17,389 nt of DNA from an uncultured Erysipelotrichaceae bacterium (lineage in GTDB: Bacteria; Bacillota_I; Bacilli_A; Erysipelotrichales; Coprobacillaceae), in the NCBI GenBank assembly GCA_945981915.1, contig CAMFRJ010000003.1:1-17389 (forward strand), given 5' to 3'. Under the pieces are notes generated by a model, which was not told the origin of the DNA, ran no database searches, and was given only the letters and a program-made list of their open reading frames with translations. This document shows positions 1 to 10,789 of this stretch, piece by piece (within the stretch, counting starts at the first letter, position 1; each line of letters starts with the position of its first letter). The position numbers and the translations under genes are program-made.

Positions 1-80
1 CATTATAGAGTTATTTCACAGTCACAAATTGATAATATCATGTATATTTAAAGAGTTATTCAAAAAATCTATAATAAGAT

Positions 81-580
81 TTAGATTTTTTCATGATTTT
101 TCTTCGACAAAACCATATTGTTTTCAACGGTATTTTCGTTGTCCCAATCAAGTTCGTATAATTCCTAATCATTGAAAAAAACTGGTAAACAGAACTTGAG
201 ACTCTTTAGTATCCTTACATCCTCTTGCTTTGTATCGTTAATATTGACTTCCTCGAGGAAGTTCTTCATCAATGTTTTCTTCTCCATATCTGTAAATCTA
301 TCGTACAGCTTATCAAAAAATAATAAAAACTGATACACATTTCCCCAGACATTTTCTCCTGTTTGACATTATACAATCTTGTTTTCACAGCTTGAATGGT
401 AGTTTCCATTACCTCAGTTTCACCATAGAGCTTATCCAGACGCAACTGCATATCCTCACATTTCTTATCATGCCTTTTACATTTAATTTGACTAAATCTA
501 TTTGAAATATTATCAACATTAAAGTGCTGTTCAACACATAATGACATTTTAAGATGAACTTTTGATACTTTACAAATCAT
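81..580 (-). pseudogene. C-terminal remnant of a large serine site-specific recombinase
   Basis: Reading the minus strand with one frame change gives a continuous match to the C-terminal tail typical of large serine recombinases of clostridial integrative elements. First comes a charged helical coiled-coil stretch containing DMQLRLDKLYGE and AVKTRLYNVKQEK (about 365-480). The reading frame then shifts near 342-348, apparently by loss of one A in an A-run, and resumes as VYQFLLFFDKLYDRFTDMEK and LKSLKFCLPVFFND. A TAG at 165-167 interrupts the frame, after which ELYELDWDNENTVE follows in phase until TAA at 81-83. The catalytic N-terminal resolvase domain and the zinc ribbon are absent, so the gene cannot be functional. 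It lies directly downstream of the Fic remnant in the same orientation. The family call rests on remembered similarity of the tail motifs and was not searched. Confidence 0.68.
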
Positions 581-583
581 TTT

Positions 584-985
584 TTAATAAGCAATTCTAA
601 AATAATCCAAATAGGCTCTATATTTATCCTATGCCGTCAGATAACCTTTCTCGTTATTCCATTCTTTCAAGCCACAGTAATAAAACAGTTTCAGATTATC
701 CTCGATGATGAATGGAACGATATTGTATTTCAAACACTCTTTGAACATAATCAGTCTTCCAACACGGCCATTGCCGTTTTGGAACAGATGGATTCTTTCA
801 AACTTCACATAGAAATCCAGAATATTTTCAAAGGTCTTTTCTTCCTTGGCATTGTACTCTTTCAACAGCGCTTTTATTCTATCGGCAACGTCTTCTGGAA
901 ATACGATATCCATGCCACTAACTTCATTCGACAATTTCTTATAATGACCAACTGTGAACCAATCTTTTCTGGAATCACTGGTTCC
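584..985 (-). pseudogene. Decayed Fic-domain (AMPylation/death-on-curing type) protein
   Basis: The minus strand encodes the Fic signature as HLFQNGNGRVGR at about 739-775, against the family pattern HPFxxGNGRxxR, so the proline after the motif histidine is replaced by leucine. Upstream, still in frame, it reads GTSDSRKDWFTVGHYKKLSNEV, the region that precedes the Fic core in this family. Downstream the frame hits TAG at 629-631 after KGYLTA but then continues in phase as DKYRAYLDYFRIAY to TAA at 584-586. This suggests a short deletion that also created a stop. The N-terminal part is missing, and family homology stops abruptly at about 985, where the opposite-strand ATPase remnant begins. Fic enzymes transfer AMP or related groups to target proteins. 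This copy is very probably dead. A minimal 101-residue product starting at TTG 932-934 is formally possible but has no good ribosome binding site. Confidence 0.75.
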
Positions 986-1443
986 AATGCCAAATTATTA
1001 TCTGGTGACCTCGCCACATATCTTGGTGGACGTTATGTGGAATTTGTCTCTATCCATTTTCTTTTAAAGAATTTTTGGAATTATATAAAACAATTGCTCC
1101 TGATGAATCTATTCAAAAACATGTACTATTTGATGGTATGCCTTATCTTGCAAATATTCAATACGCTAATGAACCATCAAAACAATATCTTCACGATTTA
1201 TTCAACTCTGTTCAATTAAAAGATATTGTAGAAAATATTATCTATCTAGAACTGCTTCGTCGAGGATATAAAGTCACAGTTGGAAGAACTGGTAATCAAG
1301 AAATTGATTTTGTTTGCCATAAATAAAATGAAAAACTATATGTTCAAGTCACTTATTGACTCGCTTCTGATGAAACAATTCAGCGTAAATTTGGTGTATA
1401 TGATAATATTCGTGATTTCCTTTTAGCCAAAGAATGGAACTAA
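971..1443 (+). pseudogene. Decayed AAA ATPase of the DUF4143/AAA_14 family
   Basis: Plus-strand fragments match the middle and end of the ATPases found in many gut Bacillota (ATP-binding domain followed by DUF4143). ITGSNAKLLSGDLATYLGGRYVEF is read at about 974-1045. A frameshift near 1052-1054 then leads into PFSFKEFLELYKTIAPDE and later MPYLANIQYANEPSKQYL and DLFNSVQLKDIV. The text then jumps directly to ENIIYLELLRRGYKVTVGRT, so a segment of the order of 100 or more residues appears deleted in frame. TAA at 1324-1326 and TGA at 1357-1359 interrupt a frame that otherwise continues as EKLYVQVTY, LASDETIQRKFGVYDNIRD and FLLAKEWN to TAA at 1441-1443. The Walker A/B half is absent. The gene is beyond repair and ends at a strong terminator. 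The size of the deleted piece is inferred from memory of intact homologues. Confidence 0.78.
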
Positions 1444-1444
1444 G

Positions 1445-1469
1445 AAAACCCGTCATTGTGACGGGTTTT
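1445..1469. terminator. Bidirectional rho-independent terminator
   Basis: A perfect 11-bp stem with arms AAAACCCGTCA and TGACGGGTTTT (loop TTG) closes directly after the ATPase remnant. A GCTTTT tail follows on the plus strand, and the A-rich arm gives a U run on the minus strand, where the hairpin lies 21 bases beyond the rlmD stop. It probably serves both converging units. Confidence 0.85.
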
Positions 1470-1490
1470 GCTTTTCATAGATTAAATTTA

Positions 1491-2843
1491 TTATTTTTTT
1501 GATAAAGAGACAATGTTTTCTACATGATAAGTTTGTGGGAACATATCAACAGGTTGAACATGATCAACTTGATAACCATTTTCTGTTAGTATCTTCACAT
1601 CTCTTGCTTGAGTTGCTACATCACAAGCAATATAGACGACTTGTTGAGGTTTGGCCTGTAATAAATAATCAATAAATTCTTGTGAACATCCTTTTCTAGG
1701 TGGATCAACAAAAACGACATCTAAATGGACATTGTTTTTGACAAGTTCCATCATATATGTTCCAGCATCATCACAAACAAAATCAACATTTTCAATATGA
1801 TTGATATACGCATTATTTTTAGCATCTTCAATAGCTTCTTGAACAACTTCTACCCCATACACTTTTTTAACATAACGTGATAAAGATAAAGCTATTGTTC
1901 CTATCCCACAATAAGCATCTAAAACAATACTATCTTTATTTAAAGATGCAAGTTGTATAGCTTGTTGATACAATACTTCAACTTGTATTGGATTGATTTG
2001 ATAGAATGATTTTAATGATATTTTATATCGATTATTTAACAATGTATCATAGATATATCCTGGTCCATACAAAACAATTTCTTCATCACCTAAAATCACA
2101 TTATCATGTCTATGATTCACATTTTGAATAATTGTTTTTAAATTTTTAAATTCTTTTTTTAGTATTGAAACAATATCTTCAATATGATGAATTGTCTTTT
2201 CATAAGTAATCAAACATAACATCATTTCCTGACTATGATAACCTTTTTTTGTCAAAATATGTTTAATATTTCCTTGATGTGTGACTTTATCATATGGTTC
2301 AACATGATAAATTTCAAAAAGTTCTTTAACTCTTTGAATGATATCATTGGATTCATGATTTTGAATCAAACATTCTTGACAAGCAATAATATCATTTGTT
2401 CTTTGTTTATAAAAACCTGTAATCAAATAATGGTCTTTATTATAACCAATAGGCATTTGAACTTTATTACGATAATACCAAGGAGTATTTTGCATGAAAC
2501 ACGGTTGAACTTCAACATCAATATGACCAATTCTTTCAAGACAATCTTTTACTCTTTTTGTTTTAAAAATTTGTTGACCCTCTTGATTCATATGCATCAG
2601 ATGACATCCTCCACACCCTTGGTAAATATGGCAACGTGGATTGATTCGATAAGGAGATTCTTTGTGTAATTCAATAAGTCTTCCTACTCCATAATTTTTT
2701 AACATCTTAATACATTTGATTTGACCAATTTCACCAGTGATCATCCCATTGACGAAATATGTAAAGCCTTCATATTTCACAATTCCTTTACCATCATGTG
2801 ATTGATCAACACATTCTCCAATAAAATAATCGTTTTTCTTCAT
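1491..2843 (-). CDS. rlmD: 23S rRNA (uracil-5-)-methyltransferase, RlmD/RumA/RlmCD family
   Basis: This 450-aa protein should methylate C5 of uridine in 23S rRNA using S-adenosylmethionine. An N-terminal TRAM-like RNA-binding region covers about residues 1-60. An iron-sulfur cysteine cluster follows as C71-x5-C77-x2-C80, with C155 and C158 as candidates for the fourth ligand. The SFYQINP motif lies at about 279-285, the SAM-binding motif VLDAYCGIGTIALS at 307-320, and VDPPRKG at 379-385. The catalytic cysteine is C407 in YIACDVATQARD, where many relatives have SCNP or SCDP. The C-terminal VDMFPQTYHVE is typical of the family. I chose ATG 2841-2843, preceded by GGAGGAAGAG. The frame stays open 53 codons upstream, but that part overlaps the preceding gene. 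In Gram-positive bacteria one enzyme, RlmCD, can modify both U747 and U1939, so the exact target is uncertain. Confidence 0.93.
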   Translation of the reverse strand: MKKNDYFIGECVDQSHDGKGIVKYEGFTYFVNGMITGEIGQIKCIKMLKNYGVGRLIELHKESPYRINPRCHIYQGCGGCHLMHMNQEGQQIFKTKRVKDCLERIGHIDVEVQPCFMQNTPWYYRNKVQMPIGYNKDHYLITGFYKQRTNDIIACQECLIQNHESNDIIQRVKELFEIYHVEPYDKVTHQGNIKHILTKKGYHSQEMMLCLITYEKTIHHIEDIVSILKKEFKNLKTIIQNVNHRHDNVILGDEEIVLYGPGYIYDTLLNNRYKISLKSFYQINPIQVEVLYQQAIQLASLNKDSIVLDAYCGIGTIALSLSRYVKKVYGVEVVQEAIEDAKNNAYINHIENVDFVCDDAGTYMMELVKNNVHLDVVFVDPPRKGCSQEFIDYLLQAKPQQVVYIACDVATQARDVKILTENGYQVDHVQPVDMFPQTYHVENIVSLSKK

Positions 2844-2857
2844 CTCTTCCTCCAAAT

Positions 2858-2879
2858 AAAAACGAGCTATGCTCGTTTT
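2858..2879 (-). terminator. Rho-independent terminator between membrane protein gene and rlmD
   Basis: On the minus strand the arms AAAACGAGC and GCTCGTTTT (9 bp, loop ATA) run directly into a short U tract. The first arm includes two bases of the upstream TAA stop codon. The hairpin sits only 15 bases before the rlmD start codon and just ahead of its ribosome binding site. Confidence 0.8.
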
Positions 2880-3645
2880 AATTCCCTTGTGCTGCTGCCG
2901 CATTTGCTGCATCAACTTCTGCCTGCCTTTGAACAGCTCTATCAGTAGAAGCCTGATCTTTGACATTTTGTCCAGTATATGTGATTGCATCGACACCTGC
3001 ATGTTTCACACCAAAAATTGGGAAATTGGCATCTCCATTAGATTTTAAAATGATATCAACATCATACTGCATTCTTCCATTTGCTTTATTAAACAACTGT
3101 GACCAAGCAGCTCCTTCTTCTTTTTTCTGTCCTAGCGTATCATCAAAAGCATGTAAGCTCTTTTCAGTCAGTGCTATTGCATCAGCAGAAGAAATATTAT
3201 CCGCAAATGTATATGTGACCTTGATTGTACGGCAATTGACTTCTACTTTGACATCAGTTATTCTATCGTCCACCTTCATCGCAGATTGTCCCTGACTTAA
3301 TTTATCGCTTTCTATTGTTAATAAACTTGCACAACGTTGTCCATAAACTGGTCCATCACTATTACCTGCAAAAACAAAAATATACAGGATAAATACTAAC
3401 AATAAAGCGAATAAAGCTAATAGAATAACTAACCACCATTTGATTTTCTTTTTCTTTTTAACAGTCTTTTTCACTTCTTTATCTCCATTGTCTGATGATT
3501 CTTTTTTTTCTTCATCATTAAACACAAATTTATTGTCTTTCATTTCATTCTTAAATTGTGTTGCATGTAAATCATTATTAGGTGTTAACTCTGCTTTATC
3601 ATATTCAATTGTATCATCAAAAGAGAATCTCTTTTTTGCCATCAT
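2878..3645 (-). CDS. Single-pass membrane protein of unknown function
   Basis: I do not recognise this 255-aa protein. The first 58 residues are hydrophilic and charged. A lysine-rich block at about 59-68 is followed by one strong transmembrane helix at about 70-92, and the rest should lie outside the cell because of the positive-inside rule. The outer part (about 93-255) holds two cysteines, C105 and C138, which could form a disulfide. It ends in an alanine/glutamine-rich tail (VDAANAAAAQGN). There is no signal peptidase site or lipobox. ATG at 3643-3645 is followed at once by a second ATG at 3640-3642. The ribosome binding site AGAAGGTGAA suits either, and the second has the better spacing. 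An extended -10 promoter lies just upstream and a terminator overlaps the stop, so it is mainly a one-gene unit downstream of camS. Confidence 0.8.
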   Translation of the reverse strand: MMAKKRFSFDDTIEYDKAELTPNNDLHATQFKNEMKDNKFVFNDEEKKESSDNGDKEVKKTVKKKKKIKWWLVILLALFALLLVFILYIFVFAGNSDGPVYGQRCASLLTIESDKLSQGQSAMKVDDRITDVKVEVNCRTIKVTYTFADNISSADAIALTEKSLHAFDDTLGQKKEEGAAWSQLFNKANGRMQYDVDIILKSNGDANFPIFGVKHAGVDAITYTGQNVKDQASTDRAVQRQAEVDAANAAAAQGN

Positions 3646-3663
3646 TTCACCTTCTTCCTTTAC

Positions 3664-3693
3664 ATTGTAACAAATCTATAACAAAAAGTACAA
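3664..3693 (-). promoter_or_regulatory. Sigma-A promoter with extended -10 for the membrane protein gene
   Basis: On the minus strand TGTTACAAT (3672-3664) gives an extended -10 element with TACAAT matching five of six consensus bases. A weak -35, TTGTAC, lies 18 bases upstream (3693-3688). It fits in the gap between the camS stop and the next start codon. Confidence 0.5.
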
Positions 3694-3705
3694 CACGTTT
3701 TGTCG

Positions 3706-4776
3706 TTAATATAAAAGTGTACTTTGTGCACTTTCTCCTGCTTTTTTAATAATAACAGCTTTCAATCCATCTTGGTCATTAACAATGGCATAACAATCAA
3801 ATCCAGTAAAACGACTATCAATTTCATCAGCCGCTAATTCAACAAGATAAATCAGTTCAGTATAGCTTTTAACACTAAATGTCAATTGAATCTTCAATGA
3901 TTGTAAAGAATTATTACGATATTTGCCATATCCAATGACGCCAACAGCTTCAGTTGCAGCATTTTTTAAATTATTTTTAAAAACAGAAAATTGTGAAGAC
4001 GTTGCTTCGTCTGCATTATTCGCTTCATCACTTGTAAAAATATAAGTATCGTAATCTAAAGTTGAAATTGTTCCTAGTTTTCCTTGTGTACAATAACTAC
4101 TATAGATAAAACGGCCATTATAACTATTTTCAGAATCGACATTTTGTGAATAAACTGCAATGATCACTGGAATATCTTTTAATTTTTTCTTTGTTTGAAG
4201 ATAATTATTCATCTTTTCAATAATCTGGTGACTATATGTTTCAATCACATTATCTGCCAATCTTGAATCATCTTCACTTTTTCCTGTAGGATCAATCACA
4301 AGTGCGATAGCCATTCCTGATAAACTGTAATCAGAACCACTTTTCTTATACAAATCCTGCTCATAAATATTTTCAACCATAAGATGTTTAGGAACGTTTT
4401 CTAAAGCAGATCCCGCTTGCGGTTGTAAAGAATATGGATATTTTTTAGGATCAGAGCTCCATTTCAACAACTTATCTTTATCTGTTTGAACCAATTGTAA
4501 CCCTTCTGACATATAATAATCAGAAGTTGAAAAATGTTCTGTCGCTAAAATCTGTAATTCTCTACCAATTGTCTGAAAATCTTGCGAAGAATGAAAATTC
4601 TGATAAAAATTTTCTCTGACTAAATTTGTCCCTAAATTCACCATCGGATAAAAAGAATTATCTAATGAATCAGTTGATGACGTATCCGTACTACTTTTTT
4701 CATTGTCATCAGATTTAGGTGATGAACATCCTGTTATCATCAGTAAACATAACAATATGATTCCTATTTTTTTCAT
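3706..4776 (-). CDS. camS: CamS-family lipoprotein (sex pheromone cAM373 precursor family)
   Basis: This 356-aa protein begins with a lipoprotein signal peptide, MKKIGIILLCLLMITGCSS, with the lipid-modified cysteine at position 17. A serine/threonine/aspartate-rich linker (about 18-42) follows. The globular remainder resembles the CamS domain, including YPYSLQP, PVIIAVYSQN and a C-terminal region ending GFDCYAIVNDQDGLKAVIIK. The best support is context: in Bacillus the same gene (yerH) follows pcrA and ligA, as here. The start at ATG 4774-4776 follows GAGGAGGTCAACGT, 21 bases after the ligA stop, so the two are probably co-transcribed. The cellular role is poorly known. In Enterococcus the signal peptide of CamS is processed to the cAM373 pheromone. 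That activity is not implied for this signal peptide, whose sequence differs. Confidence 0.85.
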   Translation of the reverse strand: MKKIGIILLCLLMITGCSSPKSDDNEKSSTDTSSTDSLDNSFYPMVNLGTNLVRENFYQNFHSSQDFQTIGRELQILATEHFSTSDYYMSEGLQLVQTDKDKLLKWSSDPKKYPYSLQPQAGSALENVPKHLMVENIYEQDLYKKSGSDYSLSGMAIALVIDPTGKSEDDSRLADNVIETYSHQIIEKMNNYLQTKKKLKDIPVIIAVYSQNVDSENSYNGRFIYSSYCTQGKLGTISTLDYDTYIFTSDEANNADEATSSQFSVFKNNLKNAATEAVGVIGYGKYRNNSLQSLKIQLTFSVKSYTELIYLVELAADEIDSRFTGFDCYAIVNDQDGLKAVIIKKAGESAQSTLLY

Positions 4777-4797
4777 ACGTTGACCTCCTCTATAACA

Positions 4798-6810
<2,013 letters not shown>

Positions 6811-6812
6811 CT

Positions 6813-6821
6813 ATTATACCA
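6813..6821 (-). promoter_or_regulatory. Extended -10 promoter for ligA-camS
   Basis: On the minus strand TGGTATAAT (6821-6813) is a perfect -10 with the TGn extension, 26 bases upstream of the ligA start codon. No convincing -35 is visible 17 bases further up, which is acceptable for an extended -10 promoter. Confidence 0.65.
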
Positions 6822-6836
6822 AAATCACCTCATAGA

Positions 6837-6864
6837 TAAAAGAAAACACGTTGAAAACGTGTTT
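6837..6864 (-). terminator. Rho-independent terminator of pcrA
   Basis: On the minus strand the arms AAACACGTT and AACGTGTTT (9 bp, loop TTC) are followed by TCTTTTAT. The first arm overlaps the pcrA stop codon at 6863-6865. Confidence 0.78.
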
Positions 6865-9010
6865 AATTTGATAATCTCTTTAATGCTTTATGATTTGCCA
6901 TCAATGATTTTAAACCTACTGGTAATTCAAAAGCAATATCAAGAATTGTTTTATTGACCTTTACAACAACGCCTTTACCAAATACATCATGGTTGACAAG
7001 ATCGCCTACTTTCCAATCATCAACATTGTTATTACCAATCATTTCTTCTTTACTTGGTGCTTGTGAAATAAACTGACTCGTTTTAAAACGAGGCCTTTGA
7101 CCTTTATGAACAATTCCTTCATTTCCTACTTCATCAATAAAACGACTTGAGATTTTTGGTGAATCTGTCACAAAACTAAAACCTTCACTATCGCTAAGAT
7201 ACAATTGCTTCTTTGCTCTTGTAAAAGCAACATAAGCCAATCTTCTTTCTTCTTCTAAGCCATCATCACCATCTTCTGAAATACTGCGATAACTTGGAAA
7301 AATCCCTTCTGAAAGTCCTAAAACAAAAACATGATCAAATTCTAATCCTTTCGCCATATGAATAGACATCAATGACACATATTGTCCATGATCGATACTA
7401 TCATTATCTGTATACAAAGAAATATCCTGTAGATAGTTTTCTAATGTTGCACTTTCTTCATTTCTGTTTTGAAAATCATAAATTGATCTTTGTAATTCAT
7501 GAATATTATCGATACGATTATCTTCAAGATCATTTTTAAGCATATCTAAATAACCCACATCCACAATAAGATTTTCAAACATTTCATGTAAAGGCAGTTG
7601 ACTATGCTTGGCTTTTTCCACTGCTTCAACTAATATTCTCACTTCCTTTTTTGATTTTCCTGAAAGCTTGATTTCATCACTATGAAGCGTTAACGCTTCA
7701 TATAAAGAAATTTGATAATGTAAAGCAATGGTTTGAATATTTTCTAAAGTCTTTTTCCCAATTCCTCGTGATGGTACATTAATAATTCTTTCAAAAGCCA
7801 AATCTTCTTCATTACATATCAATCGCAAATAACTTAAGGCATCTTTCACTTCTTTACGACTAAAGAATTTTAATCCACCAAAGATACGATAATCGATACC
7901 TTTTTTTATCAAGACCTGTTCAATGACACGTGAAAGATAATTGGCACGATATAAAATGGCAATATCTCGATAGTTAGTTCCTTCTTCTTTAGAAACAATA
8001 TCTTCAATCTGATTAGCTATCCAATTTGCTTCGTCTTCTTCACTTTTTGCGACATAATGAATAACTTCCTGTCCACCCGTTTGTTTTGTATATAATTCTT
8101 TTTCTAAACGATTTCTATTCTTTCGAATCAAATTATTCGAAACATTCAAAATGTTTCCTGTAGATCGATAATTTTGGTCTAGGACGATTGTCTGACAAGG
8201 TTGAAAATCTTTGTCAAAATCCAAAATAAAATGAACATCGGCTCCTCTAAAGCCATAAATTGTTTGGTCAGGATCGCCAACAACACAAACAGTCGCATAT
8301 TTTGAAAGAAGATGAACCAAATGATATTCAATCTCACCTACATCTTGGAATTCATCAACATGAATATATTGATATTTTCTTTGCCATTTTTCTAATATTT
8401 CAGGGTAATGATCTAAAATATAGACTGCTTTTAATAACAAATCATCAAAATCTAATAAAAAATGATTTTCTTTATACTTTTCATATTCCTCATAAATCTT
8501 TGCTTTTTTTAATTCTCCTGCAAACTGACCTGCTAATTCAATCGCTCTTTGAGGAGAAACTCTTGCTGATTTGTATGCTGAGATCGTATGAAGCATACTT
8601 TTTATAGAAACAACTTTTGCATCAATATTGAATTGTGTATAAAGTTTTTTTAATAAAGCTTTTTGATCATCTTCATCCATAATTGTAAAATTGCTTGGAT
8701 AATTCAAAACATTAATATGTTGTCTTAATAATCTAACACATAGTGAATGAATAGTACAAATAGTTGTTCCACTTCCTTGGATACCAACAATATCATTCAC
8801 TCTTTCTTTCATTTCATTAGCTGCCTTATTCGTAAAAGTAATAGCTAATATTGCTTGTGGATCAATGCCGATATTTTGTATCAAATAAGCAATACGATAA
8901 GTGACAACTCTGGTCTTACCAGAACCCGCACCAGCAATAATTCTTAAATGACTATCAAGGTAAGTCGCAGCAGCTTTTTGATTTTTATTTAATAATTGAT
9001 CTAAATCCAT
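6863..9010 (-). CDS. pcrA: ATP-dependent DNA helicase PcrA (UvrD family, SF1A)
   Basis: This 715-aa protein is a 3'-5' superfamily 1 DNA helicase used in repair, in clearing transcription-replication conflicts and in rolling-circle replication. Motif I is AGAGSGKT with K32. Motif Ia is ITFTNKAANEMKER. Walker B is HVDEFQD (D219, E220), and GDPDQTIYGFRGA follows at 246-257. QNYRSTGNIL and later HMAKGLEFDHVFV and RRLAYVAFTRAKKQLYL supply the remaining helicase motifs in order. The C-terminal segment beginning WKVGDLVNHDVFGKGVV (about 668-715) is the Tudor-like domain that contacts RNA polymerase in Bacillus PcrA. ATG 9008-9010 follows AGGAGGTAAGAGAAG. The gene appears to be a single unit with its own promoter and terminator, unlike the pcrA-ligA operon of Bacillus. 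pcrB, which precedes pcrA there, is absent. Confidence 0.97.
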   Translation of the reverse strand: MDLDQLLNKNQKAAATYLDSHLRIIAGAGSGKTRVVTYRIAYLIQNIGIDPQAILAITFTNKAANEMKERVNDIVGIQGSGTTICTIHSLCVRLLRQHINVLNYPSNFTIMDEDDQKALLKKLYTQFNIDAKVVSIKSMLHTISAYKSARVSPQRAIELAGQFAGELKKAKIYEEYEKYKENHFLLDFDDLLLKAVYILDHYPEILEKWQRKYQYIHVDEFQDVGEIEYHLVHLLSKYATVCVVGDPDQTIYGFRGADVHFILDFDKDFQPCQTIVLDQNYRSTGNILNVSNNLIRKNRNRLEKELYTKQTGGQEVIHYVAKSEEDEANWIANQIEDIVSKEEGTNYRDIAILYRANYLSRVIEQVLIKKGIDYRIFGGLKFFSRKEVKDALSYLRLICNEEDLAFERIINVPSRGIGKKTLENIQTIALHYQISLYEALTLHSDEIKLSGKSKKEVRILVEAVEKAKHSQLPLHEMFENLIVDVGYLDMLKNDLEDNRIDNIHELQRSIYDFQNRNEESATLENYLQDISLYTDNDSIDHGQYVSLMSIHMAKGLEFDHVFVLGLSEGIFPSYRSISEDGDDGLEEERRLAYVAFTRAKKQLYLSDSEGFSFVTDSPKISSRFIDEVGNEGIVHKGQRPRFKTSQFISQAPSKEEMIGNNNVDDWKVGDLVNHDVFGKGVVVKVNKTILDIAFELPVGLKSLMANHKALKRLSN

Positions 9011-9033
9011 CTTCTCTTACCTCCTGTCTATCT

Positions 9034-9061
9034 ATTATATAATAACTTACATCGAAGTCAT
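9034..9061 (-). promoter_or_regulatory. Putative sigma-A promoter of pcrA
   Basis: On the minus strand TATAAT (9039-9034) lies 23 bases upstream of the pcrA start codon. A partial -35, ATGACT (9061-9056), sits 16 bases further up. The -10 is perfect and the -35 is weak. Confidence 0.5.
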
Positions 9062-9085
9062 AGAAAAAATTTTACAAATTTTTTC

Positions 9086-9111
9086 AAAAAAAAAGACAGG
9101 TTTTCACCTGT
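9086..9111 (-). terminator. Rho-independent terminator of the pyrC-pyrK-pyrD operon
   Basis: On the minus strand the arms ACAGGT and ACCTGT with a GAAA tetraloop are followed by C and a run of nine T, three bases after the pyrD stop codon. Confidence 0.88.
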
Positions 9112-9114
9112 ACT

Positions 9115-10780
<1,666 letters not shown>

Positions 10781-10789
10781 AATATCCTC

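Noticed and set aside
779..960. Plus-strand open frame over the Fic remnant
   Set aside because: The translated text before about 970 matches nothing and is the shadow of the minus-strand Fic frame. Only the part from about 971 belongs to the ATPase remnant.
2844..3002. N-terminal extension of 53 residues on the rlmD protein
   Set aside because: It overlaps the upstream gene out of frame and lacks a ribosome binding site, while the internal ATG at 2841-2843 has a strong GGAGG and begins the TRAM-like domain.
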